Shown here: positions 1-7,039 of the stretch, piece by piece
Numbering within the stretch: position 1 is the first letter of the stretch
How the letters are laid out: the number at the start of each line of letters is the position of its first letter
Assembly (NCBI GenBank): GCA_002312935.1
Contig: DCAT01000089.1
Coordinates: 1-12,932 of the forward strand
Direction: 5' to 3'
DNA length: 12,932 bases
Origin: Oceanospirillaceae bacterium UBA1126
GTDB lineage: Bacteria; Pseudomonadota; Gammaproteobacteria; Pseudomonadales; Balneatricaceae
Notes under the pieces: generated by a model
The model's database searches: none
What the model saw: only the letters and a program-made list of their open reading frames with translations
Told to the model about the DNA's origin: nothing
Program-made: the position numbers and the translations under genes

Positions 1-601
1 CAATTAAACATTCTGCCAAATCAACCACTTCTGGTTCTCGTGCAGCATTGTCTAGTACAGTCTCACCTTCTGCTAAAGTGGCTGCCATAAGAATATTTTC
101 AGTACCTGTTACCGTCACCGTATCAAAGAAAATATGTGCCCCCTTAAGGCGATCTGCCTTGGCACGAATATAACCATCTTCCACTGTAATAGTGGCTCCC
201 ATGGCTTCCAAACCCCTAATGTGGAGATCTACCGGCCGACTACCAATAGCACAACCACCGGGCAAAGAAACTTCTGCTTCACCAAACCGCGCAACCAAAG
301 GGCCTAATACAAGAATAGACGCTCGCATGGTTTTTACCAAATCATAAGGCGCAATGCAGTGGTCTAAGGTAGTCGCATCTATTTCTACACTCAGCTTATC
401 TCCCACCAGCAAGGAAACGCCCATACGGCCCAGCAACTCGATCATTGTTGTGACATCATGGAGGTGAGGCAAATTACGAATAGTGACCGGCTCTTGCGCT
501 AGAAGGGTTGCCGCTAAGATCGGCAGCGCCGCGTTCTTTGCACCTGCTATACGAATCTCGCCATCTAGGCGCTTGCCACCAGTAATGCTTAATTTATCCA
601 T
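1..601 (-). CDS. murA: UDP-N-acetylglucosamine 1-carboxyvinyltransferase MurA (partial, N-terminal half)
   Basis: MurA transfers enolpyruvate from PEP to UDP-GlcNAc, the first committed step of peptidoglycan synthesis in the cytoplasm. Reading the minus strand from the ATG at 601 gives about 200 residues before the window edge, roughly half of a ~420-residue enzyme. Visible family landmarks are AGAKNAALPILAA with the Lys22-Asn23 pair that binds substrate, and the catalytic loop LPGGCAIGSRPVDLH, where Cys117 corresponds to E. coli Cys115 (the fosfomycin target). The start is supported by GGTGAG a short distance upstream; an in-frame GTG four codons earlier is possible but less likely. It lies 61 bp behind ibaG in the same direction, the normal ibaG-murA order, and may share its promoter. 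The C-terminal half is outside the window; nothing visible suggests a broken gene. Confidence 0.97.
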   Translation of the reverse strand, partial: MDKLSITGGKRLDGEIRIAGAKNAALPILAATLLAQEPVTIRNLPHLHDVTTMIELLGRMGVSLLVGDKLSVEIDATTLDHCIAPYDLVKTMRASILVLGPLVARFGEAEVSLPGGCAIGSRPVDLHIRGLEAMGATITVEDGYIRAKADRLKGAHIFFDTVTVTGTENILMAATLAEGETVLDNAAREPEVVDLAECLI

Positions 602-662
602 ACTATTGCTCACCAAATGTTTATTTTTCTGGGCGTCTTAGTTTTGCTGTACCAGCGCTTAA

Positions 663-917
663 TTAAGTGTTTACACGCTGCCACTGATCTGCCGTATAGG
701 CTTTGATACCTAGGGCATGAATAGACCCATCTGCAATCTGATCTGTAAGGCAACCATAAACCAGCTGTTGTTTTTTAACGGGTGATAAGCCTAAAAACAG
801 GTCTCCGATCACAGTGACTTGAAAGCTACAACCTTCGCCGCTTGGGATCACTTGCGTGCCAGAGAGCTGTTGCTCAATAATTTGTTTAACTTGTTCTGCG
901 TCCACGATATTCTCCAT
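663..917 (-). CDS. ibaG: BolA-family protein IbaG
   Basis: This 84-residue BolA-family protein is similar in length and sequence to E. coli IbaG. BolA proteins pair with monothiol glutaredoxins to hold [2Fe-2S] clusters; IbaG is linked to acid stress and iron-sulfur handling. The invariant His67 lies in SIHALGIKAYT, and VKKQQLVYG is the usual central helix. The variable loop reads GEGCSF, with Cys30 where E. coli IbaG has SHF, so the loop resembles the cysteine-type BolA class. The ATG at 917 has no clear Shine-Dalgarno sequence, whereas an in-frame GTG at 905 has GGAG six bases upstream and would give an N-terminus matching E. coli IbaG in length, so the true start may be four codons later. 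It sits between mlaC and murA; the usual mlaB upstream is missing. Confidence 0.93.
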   Translation of the reverse strand: MENIVDAEQVKQIIEQQLSGTQVIPSGEGCSFQVTVIGDLFLGLSPVKKQQLVYGCLTDQIADGSIHALGIKAYTADQWQRVNT

Positions 918-980
918 GGGCTAATAAAATACGAGCGTACATCGTTTAAGTGTACTTAAAGGGGGCGTAACAGGGCCGCG

Positions 981-989
981 ATTGTAGCA
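981..989 (-). promoter_or_regulatory. Candidate extended -10 promoter for ibaG-murA
   Basis: On the minus strand this reads TGCTACAAT, an extended -10 (TGn plus TACAAT) in the short gap between mlaC and ibaG. No good -35 lies 16-18 bp upstream, which extended -10 promoters tolerate. A start about 7 bases downstream would give a leader of roughly 57 nt before the ibaG ATG. It would let ibaG and murA be expressed independently of the mla operon. This is a motif match only. Confidence 0.4.
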
Positions 990-997
990 AAATACTA

Positions 998-1033
998 CCT
1001 GTTATCGCTACCACCGATTAATAATTCAACAGG
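998..1033 (-). repeat. Inverted repeat just after the mlaC stop
   Basis: CCTGTT and AACAGG form a perfect 6-bp inverted repeat with a 24-nt loop, beginning one base past the mlaC stop codon. The loop is long and no clean T-run follows, so it is a poor intrinsic terminator. It could be a weak 3' end structure of the mla mRNA or chance. Confidence 0.25.
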
Positions 1034-1034
1034 C

Positions 1035-1685
1035 TCAAGACGGGTCATTCCAAAATGCAATGACGTCATCCATATTGCCTTTGTTTTTCGCCATAGCACT
1101 GGCAAATTGTTGCCTAAAGGCCAACCCTAAATTAATACCGTCCAGAGTCACGTTAGTCACCATCCAACCTTGCTGCCGCTTTTTCATAGCATAATTAATG
1201 TCATAAGCGGCCCCATTTGCGTAGACCTTTACCCATATTTTTTGCCGCCCAGCTTTACTACTACTGTTAGAATTAGATTGAATTTCAAAATCATTAATTT
1301 TAAAAGCAAGCACTGCGCGGGAATAGGTATTTAATAATGATTGCTTAAAGGCAACACGAAAGTCTTTTACTTGTTTTGGTGATGCCTTGCGGTAAAACTT
1401 AGCCATCACTCCTTTAGCAATGGTGTTGAAATCGATCACAGGAGTTAAAATAACTTCCATCCCTAAAAGCAGCTGTGGCTCATCAAACGCTACCACTTCA
1501 CCATCAGCCTCACTACTACGAATGGCCTCTAATCGGCCCTCTTCGAGCAAACCAACCATGGCTTGAGTGCTTTTTCCAACCACTAAGCTAGCATCTTTCC
1601 ATTCATCTGCCTTTACTATAAAGGAACATAACAGAAGCAATATACTAACCCCTATTATTTTGCTGCGGTTCTGAAAACCAACCAT
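1035..1685 (-). CDS. mlaC: MlaC, periplasmic phospholipid-binding carrier
   Basis: MlaC is the soluble periplasmic shuttle that carries a phospholipid between the outer-membrane MlaA-porin complex and the inner-membrane MlaFED complex. The 216-residue product begins with a basic N-terminus (QNRSK) and a hydrophobic stretch at about residues 10-24, with a likely signal peptidase I site after Ala26 (VKA then DEW). The mature part shows family segments such as the PVIDFNTIAKGVMAKFYRKAS region, a helix around FKQSLLNTYSRAV, and the C-terminal strand WMVTNVTLDGINLGLAFRQQF. AAGGA lies nine bases before the ATG. It follows mlaD after 15 bp. A Cys at residue 20 lies inside the hydrophobic segment but does not form a good lipobox, so the protein is predicted soluble. 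Length and features are normal for the family. Confidence 0.95.
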   Translation of the reverse strand: MVGFQNRSKIIGVSILLLLCSFIVKADEWKDASLVVGKSTQAMVGLLEEGRLEAIRSSEADGEVVAFDEPQLLLGMEVILTPVIDFNTIAKGVMAKFYRKASPKQVKDFRVAFKQSLLNTYSRAVLAFKINDFEIQSNSNSSSKAGRQKIWVKVYANGAAYDINYAMKKRQQGWMVTNVTLDGINLGLAFRQQFASAMAKNKGNMDDVIAFWNDPS

Positions 1686-1700
1686 ACTTACGTTTCCTTA

Positions 1701-2159
1701 TTAATTGTCACCAAAATTAAGTAAGAACTGGCCAATCAGCTCTTCTAGCACCAGCGCCGACTGGGTGTCTTCAATCACATCACCATCAACTAGCACCTCT
1801 TCTTCTGCCCCTACGGTAAGGCCAACATATTTTTCTCCTAATAAACCTGCCGTGAGAATACTGGCACTAGAATCAATGGATAGATAGTCCACCTGTCCGT
1901 AAATCTCCATATTCACTACAGCCATCAATGCATTGGGGTCTATAGCAACTGAAACGACCTCACCCACTGTAACACCAGCCATAGTAACCTTAGCTTTAGG
2001 GCCTAGGCCTGCAGCGTTTTCAAACAAGGCACTAATCGCATAACTTTGGGCATTGCGAGACATATTGCCCCCACTGACCTGTAAAGCCAAAGCCACTAGC
2101 GCAGCTACCCCAGCAACCATCATTAAACCGACACTCAGCTCTAACCATCTCTTGTTCAT
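1701..2159 (-). CDS. mlaD: MlaD, MCE-domain substrate-binding subunit
   Basis: MlaD is the MCE protein that forms a homohexameric ring on the periplasmic face of the MlaFEDB transporter, with a central hydrophobic pore for phospholipid. The 152-residue product has one N-terminal transmembrane helix (about residues 8-28) and a single MCE domain (about 38-116). This contains FENAAGLGPKAKVTMAGV and the pore-loop region ILTAGLLGEKYVGL. It is about 30 residues shorter than E. coli MlaD, which has a longer C-terminal tail; the C-terminal helix ELIGQFLLNFG is still present. Translation is probably coupled to mlaE: the genes overlap by ATGA, and a strong GGAGG lies six bases upstream of the start. 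mlaC follows directly. Confidence 0.96.
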   Translation of the reverse strand: MNKRWLELSVGLMMVAGVAALVALALQVSGGNMSRNAQSYAISALFENAAGLGPKAKVTMAGVTVGEVVSVAIDPNALMAVVNMEIYGQVDYLSIDSSASILTAGLLGEKYVGLTVGAEEEVLVDGDVIEDTQSALVLEELIGQFLLNFGDN

Positions 2160-2938
2160 ACTGTGCCTCCAAACATTAGTGCTGTTAAAATAAAATCAAA
2201 CCCTAAAATAGCCAAAGAACTATAGACCACAGTGCGGGTTGTGGCAGCACTGATACCTTGGGACGTTGGCACACATGTATATCCCTGATACACAGCAGTC
2301 CAGCTAATCAAAAAAGCAAACACTAAAGCTTTAACCATGCCATTGAGCACATCTCCATTAAAATCTACTGCCTGCTGCATATTTCCCCAGTAAGACCCAC
2401 TGTAAACACCAAGCCAATCTACAGCAACCAAGTGCCCACCATATATGCCTACCAAGCTAAAGATGGCAACCAACAATGGTAAAGAAATGATCCCTGCCCA
2501 AAAACGCGGCGCCACGATGCGATGGAGAGGATCTACGCCAAACATCTCTAAACTTGCCAATTGCTCTGTGGCCTTCATTAAGCCAATTTCTGCGGTTAAC
2601 GCAGAACCTGCTCGGCCAGCAAATAATAATGCAGCAACAACTGGGGAAAGCTCCCTGACTAAAGTTAAAGCGACCATTTGGCCCACTGCCTGCTCAGTGC
2701 CGTAGGCTGCCAGTAAAGTATAACCCTGCAGCCCCAAAACCATACCAATGAATAAGGCTGACACTAGTATAATAATAAGTGACTGAACACCTACTACGTA
2801 GAGCTGCTGAATTAGCCTAGAAAAACTTGACGCCTTAGGCCGTACAATAGTGGCCTGCAGTAACATCAGCAATGCCTGCCCTATGCGCACCAACTTACCT
2901 AAAAGGCCTGAACCTAGATCAGCAATAAGGTTTATCAT
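2156..2938 (-). CDS. mlaE: MlaE, ABC transporter permease for phospholipid transport
   Basis: MlaE is the membrane permease of the MlaFEDB complex, a dimer at the centre of the inner-membrane machine. The product is 260 residues, the same as E. coli MlaE, with an amphipathic N-terminal helix and about five membrane segments (starting near residues 49, 85, 147, 200 and 235). The signature AGRAGSALTAEIGLMKATEQ, followed by LEMFGVDP, is the cytoplasmic coupling region that contacts MlaF. There is no N-terminal STAS extension, so the missing MlaB function is not fused here. The start codon overlaps the mlaF stop (ATGA), and the stop overlaps the mlaD start in the same way, indicating one translationally coupled unit. 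Confidence 0.97.
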   Translation of the reverse strand: MINLIADLGSGLLGKLVRIGQALLMLLQATIVRPKASSFSRLIQQLYVVGVQSLIIILVSALFIGMVLGLQGYTLLAAYGTEQAVGQMVALTLVRELSPVVAALLFAGRAGSALTAEIGLMKATEQLASLEMFGVDPLHRIVAPRFWAGIISLPLLVAIFSLVGIYGGHLVAVDWLGVYSGSYWGNMQQAVDFNGDVLNGMVKALVFAFLISWTAVYQGYTCVPTSQGISAATTRTVVYSSLAILGFDFILTALMFGGTV

Positions 2939-3741
2939 TCTGATCCACCCCTTAGTTCTTGTTGCAGCGCAGGTGCAGCAAAGTGGAATGGAATCACACC
3001 ATCAGCCTCACCGTGAATAAATTGCTTTACTGCTGGATCATTACTGGCCTGCAAAGCGGCTGGAGTGTCCTGCACTAGCACTCTGCCTTCACCTAACAAT
3101 ATGACTTGATCAGCAATGGCGCAGGCTTCTGCAATATCATGGGATACCAGCACACTGGTTAAATTCATGGCACTATTAAGGTCTTTAATTAGCCTTTGCA
3201 GAACTGCCATAGCTATGGGATCTTGGCCTGCAAAGGGTTCGTCGTAAAGAATCAGCTCTGGCTCCATTGCCACCGCGCGAGCCAAGGCAACTCGCCGTGC
3301 CATGCCACCAGATAACTGTGATGGCATGAGGTCTCTAGCACCACGCAAACCTACTGCTTCAAGCTTTAACAACACCTTGTTATACAATTCATCTGCCGAT
3401 AAATGCATATGCTCTCTTAACGGAAAGGCCACATTTTCAAATACTGATAAATCGGTGAATAAAGCACCACTTTGAAATAACACACCCATACGCGCACGAA
3501 TTTGATTCAACTGCTTACGATTAAGTGCCGCAATGTCCTGATCAAACAGCCGTATTTGCCCCTCATGCGGATTCAACTGACCGCCAATTAAGCGCAGGAG
3601 TGTGGTTTTACCAGACCCACTAGGGCCCATAATGGCAGTGATTTTTCCAGTCGATATAGCGCAGTTAAGGTTTTTAAAAATTGCCCGATCATCACGATAA
3701 AAGCTAACATTTTGTATGTTAATAATGTCGTCTATGGCCAT
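2935..3741 (-). CDS. mlaF: MlaF, ATP-binding subunit of the phospholipid ABC transporter
   Basis: MlaF powers phospholipid movement by MlaFEDB from the cytoplasmic side of the inner membrane. The 268-residue product has Walker A GPSGSGKTT (39-47), Q-loop Gln90, signature LSGGM (143-147), Walker B ILYDEP (164-169, catalytic Glu168) and H-loop His201. The Met in the signature in place of the more usual Gln/Glu is typical of this family. Residues from about 240 on (QFIHGEADGVIPFHF) match the C-terminal extension that in E. coli MlaF reaches across the dimer and helps bind MlaB, so the docking element persists although no mlaB is present locally. It is the first gene of the minus-strand mla operon, with a promoter candidate immediately upstream and GGAA eight bases before the ATG. 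Confidence 0.97.
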   Translation of the reverse strand: MAIDDIINIQNVSFYRDDRAIFKNLNCAISTGKITAIMGPSGSGKTTLLRLIGGQLNPHEGQIRLFDQDIAALNRKQLNQIRARMGVLFQSGALFTDLSVFENVAFPLREHMHLSADELYNKVLLKLEAVGLRGARDLMPSQLSGGMARRVALARAVAMEPELILYDEPFAGQDPIAMAVLQRLIKDLNSAMNLTSVLVSHDIAEACAIADQVILLGEGRVLVQDTPAALQASNDPAVKQFIHGEADGVIPFHFAAPALQQELRGGSE

Positions 3742-3781
3742 AGATGAAATTCCGGTGAGGCGCTAAAGTTATCTAGGCTTA

Positions 3782-3809
3782 AGTTTAACATTGACGCGCT
3801 TAAGTGCAA
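3782..3809 (-). promoter_or_regulatory. Candidate sigma-70 promoter for the mlaFEDC operon
   Basis: On the minus strand TTGCAC (3804-3809) is followed after 16 bp by TAAACT (3782-3787), preceded by TGT as an extended -10. Transcription would begin near 3775, about 34 nt before the mlaF ATG. The 177-bp divergent region (3742-3918) also must hold the start of the yrbG-kds-lpt transcript. On the plus strand only a lone TTGACC (3857-3862) without a well-placed -10, and a TCTAAT (3902-3907) very close to the yrbG start, were seen, so no plus-strand promoter is assigned. No gene was found in this gap. Confidence 0.4.
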
Positions 3810-3918
3810 AGAAACTTGCAAAAAGGGCCCACTCTTGGTTTCATTGCCGCTGTTCGTTGACCCTGGCTTGATGCAGGGCGTTCATTTACTGTGATTACTA
3901 CTCTAATTAGACCTTTAT

Positions 3919-4863
3919 ATGTTTATTGCAATTGTCGCCGTTTTAGTTGGCTTAGGCTTACTTATTTGGAGTGCCGAGCGTTTTGTCGACGGTGCTTCTG
4001 CCACTGCAGGCCACTTAGGCATGTCGCCTATGCTTATTGGCTTAACTGTCGTCGCCTTTGGCACCTCAGCCCCAGAAATGTTGGTGTCCACCATGGCGGC
4101 ACTTGACGGTGCCCCAGGCCTTGCCATTGGCAACGCCATTGGCTCCAATATCGCCAATATAGCCCTAGTGCTGGGCGCCACAGCCCTTGTTTCTCCAATA
4201 CCCATTAAAGGTAATTTGGTGCGCGCGGAGTTGCCTATATTAACCCTCGCTACCGTGGGCGCAGGTATTTTATTGCTAGATTACTACCTTGATGCGGTAG
4301 ACAGTGTGTGGTTGTTATTGGGTTTGGTGGTGTGTTTATACCTGTTTAATCGGTACCAACAGGACCATCCAGAAGATAAGGTTACGCCTTTAGCCAACAT
4401 GAGCTTAAAGGCAGGTATTATTTGGCTCCTGGTGGGTTTAATTGCATTGGCATTGGGCTCACGGATTTTAGTGGGTGGTGCGGTATATATTGCTACATCC
4501 CTAGGGGTTAGTGAAATGATTATTGGCCTCACTATCATCGCTATCGGCACCAGCCTACCAGAACTTGCAGCGTCTATTATGAGTGCTCGCAAAGGCCAGC
4601 ATGGCATTGCCTTAGGCAACATTATTGGCTCTAACATTTTTAATTTATTAGGCGTTATGGCTATTCCAGCCCTTATAAGCCCAGTCATTATAGACGCCAA
4701 TGCCTTATGGCGTGACTATGGGCTAATGCTTTTATTAACCCTATTCCTGCTTGCTCTAGGGTTTAAAGCCCGCCATGGCGGTGCCATTAGCCGGATAGTG
4801 GGCAGCTTACTGCTGTTGACCTATGTTATGTATATGCTTTTACTTTATACTAACGCTAAATAA
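3919..4863 (+). CDS. yrbG: CaxA/YrbG-type calcium/sodium antiporter
   Basis: This is an integral inner-membrane protein of the Ca2+:cation antiporter family, expected to exchange Ca2+ or another cation for Na+ or H+; the physiological substrate of YrbG is not firmly known. The 314 residues hold two inverted alpha-repeats. The first includes FGTSAPEMLVS (48-58) with GNAIGSNIANI (71-81), the second IGTSLPELAAS (209-219) with GNIIGSNIFNLL (233-244). Each repeat carries the acidic Glu (53 and 214) and the Asn/Ser ligands typical of this fold. About ten hydrophobic segments are visible. The start at 3919 places the first helix exactly at the N-terminus, as in E. coli, but no Shine-Dalgarno sequence is apparent. 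It is the first gene of the plus-strand run and lies in its usual place beside kdsD. Confidence 0.95.
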   Translation: MFIAIVAVLVGLGLLIWSAERFVDGASATAGHLGMSPMLIGLTVVAFGTSAPEMLVSTMAALDGAPGLAIGNAIGSNIANIALVLGATALVSPIPIKGNLVRAELPILTLATVGAGILLLDYYLDAVDSVWLLLGLVVCLYLFNRYQQDHPEDKVTPLANMSLKAGIIWLLVGLIALALGSRILVGGAVYIATSLGVSEMIIGLTIIAIGTSLPELAASIMSARKGQHGIALGNIIGSNIFNLLGVMAIPALISPVIIDANALWRDYGLMLLLTLFLLALGFKARHGGAISRIVGSLLLLTYVMYMLLLYTNAK

Positions 4864-4889
4864 TTTGATAATAAGCCTTAGGAGATGTG

Positions 4890-5894
4890 TTGAGCCATAA
4901 CAACACTTTAAAGCCCAGCCAAACTCTAGCCACGCCATTTGCTGAATCTGCCTTGCGCACTATTAAGTTAGAACAGGCTGCCATAAGTGAACTGACCAGT
5001 CGTATCGATGCTGCCTTCGACCAAGCTTGCCAGTTATTGATGGATTGCTCAGCACGAGTGGTCCTTTTAGGCATGGGTAAATCTGGCCATATTGCTAATA
5101 AAATAGCTGCCACTCTAGCCAGCACAGGCACTCCCTCCTTTTTTGTTCATCCAGGTGAAGCCAGTCATGGCGACATGGGCATGATTACGGCCGAAGACGT
5201 TGTACTTGCCTTATCTTATTCAGGCACCACCAGTGAAATTGTCACCTTATTGCCAATGCTAAAACGCTTAGGCACCCCGCTTATTGCCATGACAGGCGCG
5301 GCAGATTCCACTATTGCCAAAGCAGCTGATGTGCACTTAAATGTACACGTTAATACCGAAGCCTGCCCTTTAAATCTGGCACCAACATCGAGCACCACTG
5401 CCAGCTTAGTGATGGGGGATGCACTGGCCATCGCATTATTAGAAGCCAAAGGTTTTAGTGCCAACGATTTCGCTTTTTCTCATCCAGGTGGCGCTTTAGG
5501 CCGCAAATTGCTTTTAAAGGTAAGCGACATAATGCACGCTGGTGACGCCCTACCTATGGTTTTTCAAAGTACTCGGTTTGCCGATGCATTAATGGAAATG
5601 ACCCAAAAAGGTATGGGCATGACTGCCGTGGTTAATGACCAAGGTGAGCTGGCAGGCATCTACACTGATGGCGACTTACGCCGAAGTTTAGACCACAGCC
5701 AAGATCTGCGTGAATGCCACATTAGTGAGCTGATGACCCTTGACCCAGTGCAAGCCCAAGCCGATATGCTGGCTGCTCAGGCGTTGCAACTTATGGAACA
5801 ACATAAAATTAATGCGCTCATTGTTTGTGATGAAAATCACCAACCGGTGGGCGCTCTAAATATGCATGATTTGTTAAAAGCAGGAGTTATATAA
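4890..5894 (+). CDS. kdsD: D-arabinose 5-phosphate isomerase KdsD
   Basis: KdsD converts D-ribulose 5-phosphate to D-arabinose 5-phosphate, the first step of Kdo synthesis for LPS. Numbered from the TTG start, the protein has 334 residues. A SIS sugar-phosphate isomerase domain (about 40-190) is followed by a CBS pair (about 212-334) ending in NMHDLLKAGVI. All four catalytic residues known in E. coli KdsD have counterparts: Lys64 (GMGKSGHI), Glu116 (TTSEI), Glu157 (NTEACP) and His198 (SHPGGALG). The start is ambiguous. AGGAG at 4880-4884 is five bases from TTG 4890 but only two from an in-frame GTG at 4887, so TTG is preferred on spacing. An ATG at 4885 is out of frame and stops after two codons. 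kdsC follows after one base. Confidence 0.95.
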   Translation: MSHNNTLKPSQTLATPFAESALRTIKLEQAAISELTSRIDAAFDQACQLLMDCSARVVLLGMGKSGHIANKIAATLASTGTPSFFVHPGEASHGDMGMITAEDVVLALSYSGTTSEIVTLLPMLKRLGTPLIAMTGAADSTIAKAADVHLNVHVNTEACPLNLAPTSSTTASLVMGDALAIALLEAKGFSANDFAFSHPGGALGRKLLLKVSDIMHAGDALPMVFQSTRFADALMEMTQKGMGMTAVVNDQGELAGIYTDGDLRRSLDHSQDLRECHISELMTLDPVQAQADMLAAQALQLMEQHKINALIVCDENHQPVGALNMHDLLKAGVI

Positions 5895-5895
5895 T

Positions 5896-6462
5896 ATGGA
5901 TTCTGCACTGCTCAGCGAGGCTCAGATTATCAAACACGCAAGCCAAGTGCGCATACTCGCATTAGATGTAGATGGCGTGCTAAGCGATGGCCGGCTTTAC
6001 TTCAGCAACCAAGGTGAAGAAATTAAGGCCTTTAGTAGTCTGGATGGCCATGGCATTAAAATGCTCCAATCTACTGGTGTAAAAGTTGCTATTGTCACTG
6101 GCAGAACATCCAATATTGTTGCCCAAAGAGCCAAACAACTGGGTATTGAATTAATATTACAAGGCAGAGAAGATAAACTCACAGCCCTTCACGAACTCAC
6201 CCAAAATTTGCAGTTAGACTGGCCCCAGATGGCCTACATGGGCGACGACTTGCCAGACCTTGCCGCTATTATTAAAGTGGGTTTAGGCATCACCCTACCT
6301 AATGCAGCTAGCAGTATGGCTTGTCACAGCCAATATGTTACCCAACGCAGTGGTGGCCAAGGTGCAGTAAGGGAAGTGTGTGAATTAATTATGCAAGCAC
6401 AAGGCACGTGGGAGGCTGCTCTAGCCCCTTATTTTAACACTAAGTTCACAGCAGACTTGTGA
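5896..6462 (+). CDS. kdsC: 3-deoxy-D-manno-octulosonate 8-phosphate phosphatase KdsC
   Basis: KdsC removes the phosphate from Kdo-8-phosphate to give Kdo, in the cytoplasm. The 188-residue product is a capless HAD phosphatase that acts as a tetramer. The nucleophile motif LALDVDGVLSDG carries Asp24 and Asp26. The second motif is VTGR (67-70), Lys94 follows in REDK, and the Mg2+ motif is MGDDLPD (Asp117, Asp118). The C-terminal RSGGQGAVREVCELI segment is the family-specific tail that closes a neighbouring active site. AGGAG nine bases before the ATG lies inside the end of kdsD, and one base separates the genes. Its stop overlaps the lptC start as TGATG. Confidence 0.97.
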   Translation: MDSALLSEAQIIKHASQVRILALDVDGVLSDGRLYFSNQGEEIKAFSSLDGHGIKMLQSTGVKVAIVTGRTSNIVAQRAKQLGIELILQGREDKLTALHELTQNLQLDWPQMAYMGDDLPDLAAIIKVGLGITLPNAASSMACHSQYVTQRSGGQGAVREVCELIMQAQGTWEAALAPYFNTKFTADL

Positions 6463-7037
6463 TGCTGGCATTATTTCGCAGTCGCTGGTTGCCTATAAAT
6501 AGTGTTGCTGCAGGCTTAGTTTTGTTGCTATTTTGGTGGTTACAGCAAACGCAGCAGCAAGACGCGGAATCAAAGGTTAACTGGATTCCAGACTATTACC
6601 TGACTAATGCAACTATTAGCCAGTACGATAAGCAAGGTGCGCTATCCTCCAACATTAGTGCTAAACAATTTACTCACATTCAAGAACTGGGCACCACTGA
6701 CTTACTGCAGCCCAGGTTTAACATTTATTTATCCAGCAATGGCAGTGCTTGGTTTGGTAAAGCGGATGAGGGCCTTATATTAGATTCTGGGGCACAAATT
6801 AACCTAACAGGCAACGCACTCGTTACTAACGGTCCAGATATTCTCCGACCGCTTAGCCTTAACGGTGAAAGCTTAAGGTTGTTTCCCCAACGAAACTATG
6901 CCGAATCTGACAAGCAAGTGACTTTAGTCGCCAAGTATAGCCACTTGACGGGCACAGGAATGCAGCTCACACTCGATACCCAGCGTTTATTATTTTTACA
7001 CCAGGTCAAAGGCACTCACTCTGTGCCAAGGAATTAG
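6462..7037 (+). CDS. lptC: LptC, inner-membrane component of the LPS transport bridge
   Basis: LptC is anchored in the inner membrane, receives LPS from LptB2FG and hands it to LptA. The 191-residue product, the same length as E. coli LptC, has one N-terminal transmembrane helix (about residues 13-28, rich in Leu and Trp) followed by a periplasmic beta-jellyroll domain of the OstA/LptC type. DYYLTNATISQYDKQG is the conserved first strand pair. The ATG at 6462 is chosen because it overlaps the kdsC stop as TGATG, typical of translational coupling; an in-frame GTG one codon earlier is the alternative. No Shine-Dalgarno sequence is obvious, consistent with coupling. lptA follows after two bases. 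Confidence 0.95.
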   Translation: MLALFRSRWLPINSVAAGLVLLLFWWLQQTQQQDAESKVNWIPDYYLTNATISQYDKQGALSSNISAKQFTHIQELGTTDLLQPRFNIYLSSNGSAWFGKADEGLILDSGAQINLTGNALVTNGPDILRPLSLNGESLRLFPQRNYAESDKQVTLVAKYSHLTGTGMQLTLDTQRLLFLHQVKGTHSVPRN

Positions 7038-7039
7038 CC

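Noticed and set aside
998..1033. Intrinsic terminator after mlaC
   Set aside because: The inverted repeat has a 24-nt loop, a stem of only 6 bp and no proper T-run.
1611..1640. MlaC as a lipoprotein because of Cys20
   Set aside because: The residues before the Cys (LLLL) lack the small residues of a lipobox, and a good signal peptidase I site follows at Ala26.
3902..3907. TCTAAT as the -10 of a yrbG promoter
   Set aside because: It would start transcription about five bases before the yrbG ATG and has no matching -35, so it is unlikely to be the main promoter.
3891..4106. 71-residue Cys/Arg-rich open frame on the plus strand overlapping the yrbG start
   Set aside because: It overlaps the conserved N-terminus of yrbG in another frame and its composition looks like a frame-shifted membrane gene.
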